Shown here: positions 9,573 to 18,915 of the stretch, one piece after another
How the letters are laid out: each line of letters starts with the position of its first letter
Numbering within the stretch: position 1 is the stretch's first letter
DNA from: Candidatus Binatia bacterium
GTDB taxonomy: Bacteria; Desulfobacterota; Binatia; HRBIN30
Direction: 5' to 3'
Length of the DNA: 64,000 nucleotides
Assembly (NCBI GenBank): GCA_023150935.1
Contig: JAKLJW010000021.1
Coordinates: 1-64,000, forward strand
Notes under the pieces: model-generated
Databases searched by the model: none
The model's input: only the letters and a program-made list of their open reading frames with translations
Told to the model about the DNA's origin: nothing
Translations under genes and position numbers: made by a program

Positions 9573-11173
9573 AGAACCGCTCCCTCCTCTATCGCATCGG
9601 TGCGATCGCCGCGATGGTCCTCGCGGCGGTCGTGTACCTGGTACCGACGTTCGTTACCGAGCTGCCGCAGGCATGGAAGGACTACCTGCCGAGCCAGCGT
9701 ATCCACCTGGGCCTCGATCTCCAGGGCGGCACGCACCTGCTGCTGTCGGTAGACCTGCAGAAAGCGGTGCAGAACTCGCTCGACCAGACCGTGGAAGCGC
9801 TGCGCCGCGAGCTGACGGAGGCCAAGTTGAACGCCGACAGCGTCACGCGCCGCGACGGACGCATCGAGGTCAGGGTGCCGAACAGCGACCGCGCGGCGGT
9901 CACCGATCTCCTGAAGGAGCGCTTCCCGGACCTCGAGGTGACAGGGTCGCAAACCCAGAACGGCAGCGTCAATCTCGATCTCGCGCTGTCGAAGCGCGAA
10001 GAACGCCGGCTGCGCGAGTTCGCCCTCGACCAGTCGCTCGAAACCATTCGCAACCGCGTCGACCAGTTCGGCGTTTCGGAGCCGATCATCCAGCGTCAGG
10101 GCGCGCAGGACATCGTAATCCAACTCCCGGGCATTCAGGATCCGCAGCGGGCCAAGGATTTGATCGGCCGCACGGCCGTGCTCGAGTTCAAGATCCTCTC
10201 GGAAGCTGCCGATCCAAGGGAGGTTGCCGAGGGCCGGACTCCGCCACCGGCCGGCACCGAGGTCCTGACCGGCGTGGACACCGAGCGCGTTGGCGGCCGC
10301 GCGCAGCGCGTTCAGTATCTTGTCGAAACGAAGACCCTGATGACCGGCGAGGTCATTGCCGATGCGGCGGTGCGACCGGCCACGCAGCTCGAAGGGCCTT
10401 ACGTGGCCCTGGAGCTGAACAGCCGCGGCGCGAAGATGTTCGAGGACCTGACGGCTGCCAACGTCGGGCGGCGGCTCGCCATCGTACTCGACAATACGGT
10501 TTACTCGGCGCCGGTAATTCGCGAGCGCATCGGCGGCGGCCATGCGTCTATCACCGGCAGCTTCGACATCAAGGAGGCCCGCGACCTGGCAATCGTGCTG
10601 CGCGCCGGCGCCCTGCCCGCCCCGGTCACCATCGCCGAAGAGCGCACGGTCGGCCCGTCACTCGGGCGCGACTCGATCCGTCAGGGCGTGTTGTCGTTCG
10701 TTGTCGGAGGGGTGCTCGTCGTCCTGTTCATGTTGGTCTACTACAGGGGCGCTGGCATCGTCGCCGATCTCGCGCTGGTGCTGAACATGCTGTTTCTGCT
10801 CTCGGCCCTGGCCGGATTCCAGGCCACCCTGACGTTACCCGGCATTGCCGGTATCGTGCTGACCCTCGGCATGGCCGTCGATGCCAACGTGCTGATCAAC
10901 GAGCGCATCCGCGAGGAGTTGCGCCTCGGCAAGACCGCACGGGCGGCGATCGAGGCCGGTTACGAGCGTGCCCTGCCGGCGATCCTCGACTCGAACATCA
11001 CGACCTTCCTGTCGGGGATCATTCTTTTCCAGTTCGGCACGGGTCCGATCAAAGGTTTTGCCGTTACTCTGTGCCTCGGTATCGTGTCGACGGTCTTCAC
11101 GGCCGTGTTCTGTACGCGTGTGGTTTACGACTACCTGCTGGCCTACCGCCGGCTGCAAACCGTGAGCGTGTGA
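9569..11173 (+). CDS. secD: Protein translocase subunit SecD
   Basis: SecD pairs with SecF in the inner membrane and uses the proton gradient to pull exported proteins out. The GTG at 9569 overlaps the yajC stop (GTGA) and has AGAAGGA about ten bases upstream. The 534-residue chain has one N-terminal helix, the periplasmic P1 region starting at LGLDLQGGTHLLL, and five C-terminal helices containing GMAVDANVLINERIREEL, the SecD signature around the proton-relay Asp. secF follows after six bases. The frame stays open upstream to 9245, but that part lies inside yajC. Confidence 0.96.
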   Translation: MKNRSLLYRIGAIAAMVLAAVVYLVPTFVTELPQAWKDYLPSQRIHLGLDLQGGTHLLLSVDLQKAVQNSLDQTVEALRRELTEAKLNADSVTRRDGRIEVRVPNSDRAAVTDLLKERFPDLEVTGSQTQNGSVNLDLALSKREERRLREFALDQSLETIRNRVDQFGVSEPIIQRQGAQDIVIQLPGIQDPQRAKDLIGRTAVLEFKILSEAADPREVAEGRTPPPAGTEVLTGVDTERVGGRAQRVQYLVETKTLMTGEVIADAAVRPATQLEGPYVALELNSRGAKMFEDLTAANVGRRLAIVLDNTVYSAPVIRERIGGGHASITGSFDIKEARDLAIVLRAGALPAPVTIAEERTVGPSLGRDSIRQGVLSFVVGGVLVVLFMLVYYRGAGIVADLALVLNMLFLLSALAGFQATLTLPGIAGIVLTLGMAVDANVLINERIREELRLGKTARAAIEAGYERALPAILDSNITTFLSGIILFQFGTGPIKGFAVTLCLGIVSTVFTAVFCTRVVYDYLLAYRRLQTVSV

Positions 11174-11179
11174 CGTCCA

Positions 11180-12082
11180 ATGGAAATCATCAAGCCAGGC
11201 ACAAGAATCGACTTCGTTAGCAAGATGCGCATCGCGCTGCTTGCCTCCGGTATCCTGATCTTGCTGAGCATCGCCGTGCTCGTGAAGCACGGCGGCCCCA
11301 TCTATGGGGTCGACTTCAGCGGCGGCACGCTCATCCAACTGCGCTTCACAGAAAAGACGCCGATCGGCGAGATCCGTGAGGCCCTGGCCAGCCAGGGTTT
11401 CGGCGACGCGACCATCCAGGATTTTGCCGGGGGCGGCTCCGAAGGCGAGTTCCTCGTGCGGCTGCCGGTCAGCGGCGAAGAGACGACCAGTTTCGGCGCG
11501 AAGGTTGCCGAGGCCCTTAAAGCAAAGTTCGGTGCCGATAAGGTCGAGATCATGCGCGAGGAGATGGTCGGACCTCGCGTCGGCAGCGTCCTGCGCCGCC
11601 AGGCGCTGCTCTCGGTCCTCTTCGCCACTTTGATGATGGGTGCCTACATCTGGTTTCGCTTCGATGTGCGGTTCGGCGTTGGTGCGGCGACTGCCCTCGC
11701 CCACGACATCATCATTGCCACCGGGGTCCTCACGCTGTTCAACTACGAGTTCGATCTGACCATCGTAGCGGCGCTGCTCACCATCGTCGGCTTCTCCGTC
11801 AACGACACCGTGATCGTGTCCGACCGTATCCGGGAGAACCTGCGCAAGAACCGCCGCGATAGCCTCGCGACCGTGATCAACCGCAGCATCAACGAAACCC
11901 TGAGCCGGACGATTCTGACCACGGGCACGGCGGTGATGGTATTGCTGTCGCTCTACCTCCTCGGCGGCAACGTCATCAACGGATTCGCCTTCGCCCTGCT
12001 GGTGGGGTTTGTCGTCGGAACGTACTCGTCGATCTTCATCGCCTCGCCCATCGTGCTCTACTTTCCGGAGCGCCGTACCTGA
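11180..12082 (+). CDS. secF: Protein translocase subunit SecF
   Basis: SecF is the partner of SecD. The 300-residue protein starts with a basic segment and a membrane helix, then YGVDFSGGTLIQLRF, the SecF counterpart of the SecD P1 entry motif. Five C-terminal helices include the signature VGFSVNDTVIVSDRIREN. Length matches the family. No clear ribosome site precedes the ATG, which fits coupling to secD six bases upstream. recJ begins eight bases after the stop. Confidence 0.96.
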   Translation: MEIIKPGTRIDFVSKMRIALLASGILILLSIAVLVKHGGPIYGVDFSGGTLIQLRFTEKTPIGEIREALASQGFGDATIQDFAGGGSEGEFLVRLPVSGEETTSFGAKVAEALKAKFGADKVEIMREEMVGPRVGSVLRRQALLSVLFATLMMGAYIWFRFDVRFGVGAATALAHDIIIATGVLTLFNYEFDLTIVAALLTIVGFSVNDTVIVSDRIRENLRKNRRDSLATVINRSINETLSRTILTTGTAVMVLLSLYLLGGNVINGFAFALLVGFVVGTYSSIFIASPIVLYFPERRT

Positions 12083-12090
12083 CCGGGAAC

Positions 12091-13815
12091 ATGGCGATTG
12101 CCCGGCGCTGGCGGCTGCGGCCCTGCCCGGACGGCGCCGCGTCTCTGATTACTGACGCAGCCAGGGTGTCGCCGCTGCTCGGTCACCTGCTGGCCGTGCG
12201 TGGCGTCACGACACCGGAGGCGGCGACGGCATTCCTCGGGGCCAAGCTATCGACGGACCTCCGTTCGCCGATGCTGTTTCGGCAGATGCCGGCCGCCGCC
12301 GAGCGGGTGACCGCGGCGCTGGCGCGTGGCGAGCGCATAGGGATTCACGGCGACTACGACGTCGACGGCGTCAGCGGCGCGGCGCTGCTCGCGCGGTTCC
12401 TGCGCAGCCTGGGAAACGAGCCGGTAGTCTATATTCCGCAACGGTTGCGCGACGGATATGGCCTCAAGGAGGCCGGTGTGCGGCAACTCGCCGCGGCCGG
12501 CGTCACCCTGATGGTAACGGTCGACTGTGGCGGCGTCAGTCATCACGAGATCGCCCTCGCCAAGACCCTGGGCATCGACACGATCGTTTGCGACCACCAC
12601 CAGGTGTCCGGGACGCCGCTTCCCGCCGTGGCTGTCCTCAATCCGATCGAGGCCGACGCCGGATTCCCGTTCAAGGGCTTATGCGGTGCCGGCGTGGCGT
12701 TCTACCTCGCCCTCGGCGTGCGTATGCACCTGCGCGCCCGGGGCGTGACGCCGCTCCCCGACGTGCGCCGGCATCTGGATCTCGTCGCCCTCGGCACTCT
12801 GGCGGACATTGTTCCGCTCGTCGAGGAGAATCGCGTTCTCGTGAAGTACGGGCTGCGCGAGATCATGGACACCGACCGGCCCGGGATAGTCGCCCTCAAG
12901 GCGGTCAGTGCGGTGGAGGCGGTCTCGACCACGGCGGTCAGTTTCCGCCTTGCCCCGCGGCTCAACGCCGGCGGACGGCTGGCCGATGCCATGCGCTCGT
13001 TCGAGTTGCTCACCACGGACGATGTTGCGCGGGCGACGGAGTTGGCCGCGGAACTCGATGGCGAGAACCGCTCCCGGCAGGAAATCGAGAGAGAGATTCT
13101 CGCCGATGCGATCCGTCAGATCGACGCGGACCCGGCTCAGACCACCGGACGGAGCATCACGCTGGCCTCGACCGAATGGCATCCGGGCGTGATTGGCATC
13201 GTGGCCAGTCGCCTCGTCGAGCGCTATTACCGGCCGACGGTGCTGATTGCGATCGACCCGACGACCGGCGTCGGCCGCGGTTCGGGACGCAGCATCGATG
13301 GACTCGACCTGCATGGGGCGTTACGCACTTGCGCGGACCTGCTCGATGCCTTCGGCGGTCACTACATGGCTATTGGTTTGACCATCTGCGGCGATCGTAT
13401 CGGCGAACTGCGCAACCGCTTCGAATCGGCGGTGCGGGCTGCCACTACGGCTGCGGATTTCTCGCCGGTCCGCCAGGTCGACGCCGAAATCGACTTCGCC
13501 CGGATCGGACCGGCACTCATTGATGAGCTGGCGGTTCTGGAGCCCCACGGTCCGGGCAACCCCGCCCCCGTGTTTCTCGCCCGCAACGTCGAGGTGGTGC
13601 AGCGCCGGCTCGTGGGTGAAAACGGGAGTCATCTGCGCCTCACTTTGCGGCAGAACGGACGGACTCTGCCGGCGATCGGCTTCGGTATGGGCGGCTGCGC
13701 GACGGCGCAGAACGACCGCCTGGACATTCTGTTCTCTCCGCAACGAAACGAGTGGAACGGCGCGACCACCACGCAACTGCGCCTCCGCGCTCTCCGCGCT
13801 CCAGCCCCTCAGTAA
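12091..13815 (+). CDS. recJ: Single-stranded-DNA-specific 5'-3' exonuclease RecJ
   Basis: RecJ degrades single-stranded DNA 5' to 3' in recombination, mismatch and excision repair. The 574 residues match the family length. DHH-phosphoesterase motifs are present: HGDYDVDGVSGAALL (about 85-99), TVDCGG (about 146-151) and Asp168-His-His. The DHHA1 part holds GVGRGSGRSIDG. A C-terminal OB-like region with HGPGNPAPVF, typical of RecJ, is complete. It is the last gene of the tight secDF run; the next coding start is 160 bases away. Confidence 0.95.
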   Translation: MAIARRWRLRPCPDGAASLITDAARVSPLLGHLLAVRGVTTPEAATAFLGAKLSTDLRSPMLFRQMPAAAERVTAALARGERIGIHGDYDVDGVSGAALLARFLRSLGNEPVVYIPQRLRDGYGLKEAGVRQLAAAGVTLMVTVDCGGVSHHEIALAKTLGIDTIVCDHHQVSGTPLPAVAVLNPIEADAGFPFKGLCGAGVAFYLALGVRMHLRARGVTPLPDVRRHLDLVALGTLADIVPLVEENRVLVKYGLREIMDTDRPGIVALKAVSAVEAVSTTAVSFRLAPRLNAGGRLADAMRSFELLTTDDVARATELAAELDGENRSRQEIEREILADAIRQIDADPAQTTGRSITLASTEWHPGVIGIVASRLVERYYRPTVLIAIDPTTGVGRGSGRSIDGLDLHGALRTCADLLDAFGGHYMAIGLTICGDRIGELRNRFESAVRAATTAADFSPVRQVDAEIDFARIGPALIDELAVLEPHGPGNPAPVFLARNVEVVQRRLVGENGSHLRLTLRQNGRTLPAIGFGMGGCATAQNDRLDILFSPQRNEWNGATTTQLRLRALRAPAPQ

Positions 13816-13974
13816 ATTCGCCGAATAAACGGCTTGAATATCAACGACTTACCGCCGATCGCCAGAGGGGGTGCGGGGTTAAACCGGCGCTTGTCTTGAC
13901 TGCCCTAGCACGCCGTGTTACCAGCTTGCGCCCGTTGTCCGGGACGCCCCATGTTCCGCGGGGAGGACGCTGCC

Positions 13975-14163
13975 ATGGAGAAAGACGACTCGATCCTTAA
14001 CAGCAAAGAAGTGGCACGAATTCTCGATCTCAGTCCGGATACCGTCAACGAGTTCGCACGGAAGAGCATCTTACCGGCGTTCAAGAAGGGACGGCAGTGG
14101 CGCTTTCGCCGACGTGATGTCACGGTGTTCACGCGTGAGTTACGCGGCGATACCGCGGCCTGA
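13975..14163 (+). CDS. Small helix-turn-helix (excisionase/MerR-like) DNA-binding protein
   Basis: The 62-residue product consists almost wholly of a winged-helix fold of the excisionase/AlpA type: SKEVARILDLSPDTVNEFARKSILPAFKKGRQWRFRRRDV. Such domains bind DNA and are used in regulators and phage excisionases. No integrase lies nearby, so a plain transcription factor is more likely. The ATG at 13975 is set by GGGAGG eight bases upstream; an in-frame start at 13915 has no such site. The next gene, a methyltransferase, begins 52 bases later, so the two may share a transcript. Confidence 0.8.
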   Translation: MEKDDSILNSKEVARILDLSPDTVNEFARKSILPAFKKGRQWRFRRRDVTVFTRELRGDTAA

Positions 14164-14215
14164 CTGCCCCGCCATAATCCATCGCGCTCGGTTGCCCAGT
14201 CGCCAAGGAGCCCGC

Positions 14216-14845
14216 ATGCCGCTGCTCGAAGAAACCCAAGCCCACCAGAGCAAGCTCTACTACGAATTCGCGCACTTCTACGACCGTATCTTCAGCCGCG
14301 TGTTCTACCCGCGCATCGCTCAGGCAGTACGGCGGCTGCAGATCCAGCCGGGGGCTCGCGTGTTAGAGGTCGGCGTCGGTACGGGACTCGCGCTCTCGGC
14401 TTACCCCGCCCACTGCCAGGTGGTCGGCATCGATCTGGCCCCGGACATGCTCGAGCGGGCCCAGGAAAAGATCGATTGGAACGGTTGGCGGCATATTCAA
14501 GTCCAGGAGATGGACGCGCTAAACCTCAAATTTCCGGAAAAGTCCTTCGACTACGTCATGGCGTTCCACGTGGTCAGCGTAGTTCCCGATGCCCGTCGCC
14601 TCATGCAGGAAGCCATACGTGTGGCCAAGCCCGGGGCGACCATAGTCGTGATCAACCATTTTCGCAGCCGTCAGAGGCTTCTCGCCGCCCTCGATACCCT
14701 GATCGAGCCGGTAACGCGGAAGCTGGGTTGGCATGCCCTCGCCCAGGGGGAAGTGTTTGACGGGGTACCGCTACGGATCCGGGAGCAATACAAGACTTCG
14801 AGGCATTCGCTGTTCACGGTGGTCATCGGCACCGCGCTTTCGTAG
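14216..14845 (+). CDS. Class I SAM-dependent methyltransferase, PmtA-like
   Basis: The 209-residue Rossmann methyltransferase has motif I VLEVGVGTGLALSAYP (about 46-61) and the acidic residue after strand 2 in GIDLAPDMLERA, followed by FDYVMAFHVVSVVPD and the VAKPGATIVVINHF strand. The layout resembles bacterial phosphatidylethanolamine N-methyltransferases of the PmtA type, which work at the membrane surface. The substrate cannot be fixed from sequence; quinone or small-molecule methylation is also possible. The ATG at 14216 has AAGGAG five bases upstream; the longer frame from 14114 overlaps the helix-turn-helix gene. Confidence 0.82.
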   Translation: MPLLEETQAHQSKLYYEFAHFYDRIFSRVFYPRIAQAVRRLQIQPGARVLEVGVGTGLALSAYPAHCQVVGIDLAPDMLERAQEKIDWNGWRHIQVQEMDALNLKFPEKSFDYVMAFHVVSVVPDARRLMQEAIRVAKPGATIVVINHFRSRQRLLAALDTLIEPVTRKLGWHALAQGEVFDGVPLRIREQYKTSRHSLFTVVIGTALS

Positions 14846-14978
14846 GGCCACTCCTGCCCGTAACCCCATCCGTCCCCTACTCCTGTCTGTCGAGATCGGC
14901 CCTCTCCAGTCGCCCCGGCGAAAGCCCAGGGCCGTGTCGCCACCCACTGCGCCACGATCCGCCGCACCGCAATCATAA

Positions 14979-15015
14979 TTGTGACATCGCAATCGCTTCG
15001 CTATACTGCGAAGCG
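14979..15015 (+). promoter_or_regulatory. Probable ctpA promoter with a palindrome over the -10
   Basis: TTGTGA (14979-14984) and TATACT (15002-15007) are 17 bases apart, giving a plausible sigma70 promoter 25 bases upstream of the ctpA ATG. The -10 hexamer is exactly the loop of a perfect 8-base inverted repeat, CGCTTCGC (14994-15001) and GCGAAGCG (15008-15015). This may be an operator or a DNA hairpin. Confidence 0.5.
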
Positions 15016-15032
15016 AAAGGGTTCAGCATCGC

Positions 15033-16385
15033 ATGAAAAGATCACGCCACTTCGTCGGCAAGACGGTCGTAGTGTGTGTTGTGCTCGCCAGTCTGTGGCT
15101 GGGCGGACGGGTGTTTGCCGTCGCGCGCGACGCGTACGACGGCATCGAGGTGTTCACAAACGTCCTTACGCTGGTTCAAAAGAATTACGTCGACTCGGTC
15201 ACGACCAAGCAACTCATCGACGGCGCCGTGATGGGCATGCTCAACGCCCTCGATCCCCACAGCGCCTATTTGCCGCCGGACATTTACCGGGAATTGCAGG
15301 TCGACACGCGCGGTAGTTTCGGCGGTCTGGGCATAGAGATCACGATTCGCAACGGCGTTCTCACCGTGGTTTCACCGATTGAGGACACGCCGGCCTACCA
15401 GGCGGGGATCAAGTCAGGCGACCAAATCATCAAGATCGAAGACGAGTTCACCAAAGACATGCCGCTGGTGGAAGCGGTAAAGAAGATGCGCGGGCCTAAA
15501 GGCACCAAGGTCCACCTGACGTTGCGGCGCGAAGGCGCTCCGCAGCTTATCGATCTCGCGCTGACGCGCGAGGTCATCAAGATCCAGAGCGTCAAAGCGC
15601 GCATACTCGACAAGGGCTTCGGCTATCTTCGCATCACCCAGTTCCAGGAACGCACCGACGACGACGTGCAGGAGTCAATCGCGCGCCTCGAGAAGCAGAA
15701 CGGCGGCCAACTGTCCGGCATGGTCCTCGACCTGCGCAACAATCCGGGCGGGTTGCTGACCCAGGCGATCAAGGTCACCGACGAGTTCATCGATTCGGGT
15801 CTGGTGGTCTACACCGACGGCCGTCTGGAAAACCAGAAACAGAAGTACTTCGCGCACAAGAGCAATACCCGTATCGATTTCCCCATGGTGGTTCTCGTCA
15901 ACGCCGGCAGTGCCAGCGCGTCCGAGATCGTCGCGGGGGCCTTGCAGGATCACAAACGCGCCATCGTGCTCGGCACCCAGACCTTCGGCAAGGGATCGGT
16001 ACAGACCATTCTGCCCCTAGAGGCCAACGCGGCGATCCGCCTGACGACTGCGCGCTACTACACGCCGAACGGGAGATCCATTCAGGCTACCGGCATCACC
16101 CCGGATGTGGTGGTGGAGAACATTCCCCCCGGGGTGAAGACAGCCGCCGCGGGCGTGCCGCGTATCCGCGAGCAGAACCTCCCCGGTCACCTGCCGGGGC
16201 CCGAGCAGCCGGCCCCCCCGGCGGCTGCCGGTCCGGACGAAGACCGCGTGCTCGACGTCGAGGGCGATGCCGCCTCGACAATTCGCGAAGGCGAGCTCGG
16301 AAAGGACCCGCAGCTCGACCGGGCTCTGGAGATGCTGAAGAGCTGGAACGTGTACCGAACCGTGGTCGCCCAAAAGGCTTCATGA
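15033..16385 (+). CDS. ctpA: C-terminal processing protease (peptidase S41)
   Basis: Carboxy-terminal processing proteases trim or degrade periplasmic proteins. The 450-residue protein has an N-terminal signal or anchor helix (about residues 9-30), the S41 N-terminal part (YVDSVTTKQLIDGAVMGML), a PDZ domain (about 90-180, GSFGGLGIEI) and the protease core. The catalytic Ser is in GSASASE (292-298) and the Lys in FGKGSVQT is Lys320. The tail after about residue 370 is Pro/Ala-rich and then acidic. The divergent deacetylase-like gene follows after 75 bases, a common neighbour of ctpA. Confidence 0.93.
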   Translation: MKRSRHFVGKTVVVCVVLASLWLGGRVFAVARDAYDGIEVFTNVLTLVQKNYVDSVTTKQLIDGAVMGMLNALDPHSAYLPPDIYRELQVDTRGSFGGLGIEITIRNGVLTVVSPIEDTPAYQAGIKSGDQIIKIEDEFTKDMPLVEAVKKMRGPKGTKVHLTLRREGAPQLIDLALTREVIKIQSVKARILDKGFGYLRITQFQERTDDDVQESIARLEKQNGGQLSGMVLDLRNNPGGLLTQAIKVTDEFIDSGLVVYTDGRLENQKQKYFAHKSNTRIDFPMVVLVNAGSASASEIVAGALQDHKRAIVLGTQTFGKGSVQTILPLEANAAIRLTTARYYTPNGRSIQATGITPDVVVENIPPGVKTAAAGVPRIREQNLPGHLPGPEQPAPPAAAGPDEDRVLDVEGDAASTIREGELGKDPQLDRALEMLKSWNVYRTVVAQKAS

Positions 16386-16460
16386 TCGGGCACAACGCAG
16401 TCCCGTTTCCACCTCCCGGCCAGCCACACATCGCCTCTCCGAGCGGGGCGGGTTGACGGC

Positions 16461-17621
16461 GTGCGGGAACGGCATACGCGGGCGGCCACACCGCGGCGCT
16501 TTCACTGGGATTGGCTCTTCAGTGTTCCACTGAGCGCCCTGTTCGGCGTGGTGGTTTTCGCCAGCGGCCTGGCACTCCACGACGGTCAGAAGCAGCGCGT
16601 TGCGGAGGGAGAGATCGGCGAGCAGACCGAGGAGCCGCCGCCAATCCCGACCAACTGGCTGGCCGACTTTCCCGCACGCGTCGGTCGTGTAACCACCGCA
16701 CTCGCCAAACTCCCGCTTCACCTACCCGCGCCGAGCGAGGAACCGCAGGGAGCCGACAACGTGCGGTGGATTCACCGCCGGTACGAGGTCCTGGTCCCAA
16801 CCGCACAGGCCGCGGCCGAAAGCCTGCGCGGTTTCGAGCCGCTGCGCGATGCCGCCCCCGGCGTCACGTTGCGCGTCAGCGAACACCCCACCTCCGTGCA
16901 GGTGCAAGTCGGCGTTGACGGCCTGCTCACCCACACGGTGGCGCTGCAGTGGGCGCGCCATCATCCGCGCGTCGCCATCATAGTCGACAACCTCGGCAGC
17001 AACCTCCTTGTGGCTCGCGAACTGGCCACTCTCGACGCCGCGCTGACCCTTGCCGTGCAGCCTCTCGAGCCTTTCGCCCGTGAGGTGGCAGAGCTGGCAA
17101 ACCTCTATCAACGCCAGGTTCTCGTGCACCTTCCCGAACCCGTCCCCGCCGCCCGCGGTGGTGGCGTCATCGACCAGGCCGCCGTGCTCCGCAGCCTCAA
17201 CGATAGCCTCGCCTCCATCCCCAGAGCCGTCGGCGTCACCGACGACCGCGAAGGAGGGCCGCTGAGCAACCCGGTGCAAGCGCGCTGGGTTCTGGAACGC
17301 CTCAAAGAGGACGCCCTGTTCTTCATTGACGGCGTGACCGACCCCTCCAATGTTGCGTGCGACGTTGCCGGTGAGCTGACGCTTCCGTGTGGCAAGGCAT
17401 CCATGGTGGTACACGAGACCCAGGACGAACAGGCAATCAGTACCCAGTTCGAAAAGTTGCGGCAGATCGCCCAGGCCAGGGGTAACGCCCTGGTCATCCT
17501 GCGTGCCGGTCCCGCGACCGTTACCGCACTGCGTGCCGCCTTGACCGATCTCACCGCCGCCGGGATAGAGATCGTGCCTGCCTCTAGCATCATCTTCGAT
17601 CGATTCTTGTCGCCCGGCTAA
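16461..17621 (+). CDS. Divergent polysaccharide deacetylase (YibQ/DUF610-like) protein
   Basis: This 386-residue envelope protein starts at a GTG and has one N-terminal membrane helix (LFSVPLSALFGVVVFASGLAL), a linker, and a C-terminal NodB-like barrel from about residue 170 (VAIIVDNLGSNLLVARELA). Members of this divergent deacetylase family often sit next to ctpA and are tied to envelope maintenance; the biochemical role is poorly known. Two conserved spots are altered: the usual DDLG reads DNLG, and the usual NHMGS reads TDDREGG. Catalytic ability is therefore doubtful. xseA begins 22 bases downstream. Confidence 0.78.
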   Translation: MRERHTRAATPRRFHWDWLFSVPLSALFGVVVFASGLALHDGQKQRVAEGEIGEQTEEPPPIPTNWLADFPARVGRVTTALAKLPLHLPAPSEEPQGADNVRWIHRRYEVLVPTAQAAAESLRGFEPLRDAAPGVTLRVSEHPTSVQVQVGVDGLLTHTVALQWARHHPRVAIIVDNLGSNLLVARELATLDAALTLAVQPLEPFAREVAELANLYQRQVLVHLPEPVPAARGGGVIDQAAVLRSLNDSLASIPRAVGVTDDREGGPLSNPVQARWVLERLKEDALFFIDGVTDPSNVACDVAGELTLPCGKASMVVHETQDEQAISTQFEKLRQIAQARGNALVILRAGPATVTALRAALTDLTAAGIEIVPASSIIFDRFLSPG

Positions 17622-17643
17622 CCGGTCTGTTACAGTCGGGCGC

Positions 17644-18864
17644 ATGCCGCCGCGCACCGAGCAAGCGTCCCTCCCGGCACTTCTCACCGTCTCGGAGCTG
17701 ACGCGCCTCGTTCAGACCGTTCTGCAGTCGGCGTTTGGCGAGTGCTGGGTGGTGGGGGAGGTCTCCAACCTCCGCACGCCGCAGTCGGGTCACGTGTACT
17801 TCAGTTTGAAGGACGAAGAAGCGCAGGTCGCGGCCGTGATGTTTCGTTCGGCCCGGACCCGGCTACCCTTTCAGCTTCAAGACGGCATGGAGGTCATCGC
17901 GCGGGGACGTGTCGACGTATACCCGGTGCGGGGTGCGCTGCAGTTCTATGTCGATGCGCTGGAACCGCGAGGCTTTGGCGCACTCCAACTCGCACTCGAA
18001 CAACTCAAGCGACGTCTCGCCGCCGAGGGCCTGTTTGCGGAAGACCGCAAGCGGCCCCTGCCCTTTCTGCCGCGTGTCGTGGGCATCGTCACGGCGCTGG
18101 GTGGCGCCGCGGTGCACGACATGTTGGTCACCTTGCGCAGCCGCTGGCCCGGCGTCCATGCGGTCATCCGACCGGTCCGCGTGCAGGGCGATGAGGCAGC
18201 TCCGGACATTGTCGCCGCCATCGCGGATTTGCAGGAGGTGCCAGGCATCGATGTGATGCTCGTTGGACGCGGGGGCGGGTCCATCGAGGATCTGTGGGCC
18301 TTCAACGACGAGCGCGTCGCCCGCGCCATCGTCGCCTCCCGGGTCCCCGTGGTTTCCGCCGTCGGCCACGAGATCGACGTAACCATCGCCGACCTTGTCG
18401 CCGACCGTCGCGCCGCCACGCCGACGGCGGCCGCGGCGCTGGCGGTACCCGATCGGCGCGATCTGGACAAGCGCGTGAGCGCTGCGACCACCGCGTTACA
18501 GGCCGCTTGCCGGCGGCTCTTGCGGCAACGGATCGAACGCCTCGACGGGCTTGTGCGGCGCTTGCGCGACCCGCGTCAGATCGTCCGCACGCTTCAGGTT
18601 CGCACTGACGAACTGGGGGAACGGGCGATCCGAGCCATGGAAAACCGTCTGCGCCTGGCGCGCCAGCAAGTGCGCGCCGCCGGCGAACGACTGCACGCCC
18701 TCAGTCCGCTGGCCGTGCTCGATCGCGGTTTTTGCATCGTGCGCCGCGAACACGATGGCGCCATCGTGCGCGACGCCTCCCCACTGGAAATAGGCGAACA
18801 CCTGCGGATACGCTTCGCTCGCGGTGGCGCCCGCGTGCGGGTGGAAGAGAAGGATCCCGCCTGA
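17644..18864 (+). CDS. xseA: Exodeoxyribonuclease VII large subunit
   Basis: XseA is the catalytic subunit of exonuclease VII, which cuts single-stranded DNA from either end. The 406 residues contain the N-terminal OB fold (LLTVSELTRLVQTVLQSAF, WVVGEVSNLR), the core motif VGRGGGSIEDLWAFNDERVARAI and the long helical arm that carries small subunits. The family C-terminal segment with DRGFCIVRR is intact. xseB follows after about 50 bases. Confidence 0.95.
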   Translation: MPPRTEQASLPALLTVSELTRLVQTVLQSAFGECWVVGEVSNLRTPQSGHVYFSLKDEEAQVAAVMFRSARTRLPFQLQDGMEVIARGRVDVYPVRGALQFYVDALEPRGFGALQLALEQLKRRLAAEGLFAEDRKRPLPFLPRVVGIVTALGGAAVHDMLVTLRSRWPGVHAVIRPVRVQGDEAAPDIVAAIADLQEVPGIDVMLVGRGGGSIEDLWAFNDERVARAIVASRVPVVSAVGHEIDVTIADLVADRRAATPTAAAALAVPDRRDLDKRVSAATTALQAACRRLLRQRIERLDGLVRRLRDPRQIVRTLQVRTDELGERAIRAMENRLRLARQQVRAAGERLHALSPLAVLDRGFCIVRREHDGAIVRDASPLEIGEHLRIRFARGGARVRVEEKDPA

Positions 18865-18915
18865 CTAACGCCACACCATCCATTTATGGTACCCCGAACG
18901 ACCCGGAGAAAGACG

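Noticed and set aside
13975-14163. Excisionase-like protein as a sign of a prophage or integrative element
   Set aside because: No integrase, tRNA or attachment-site repeat was seen nearby, and both flanks are ordinary chromosomal genes.
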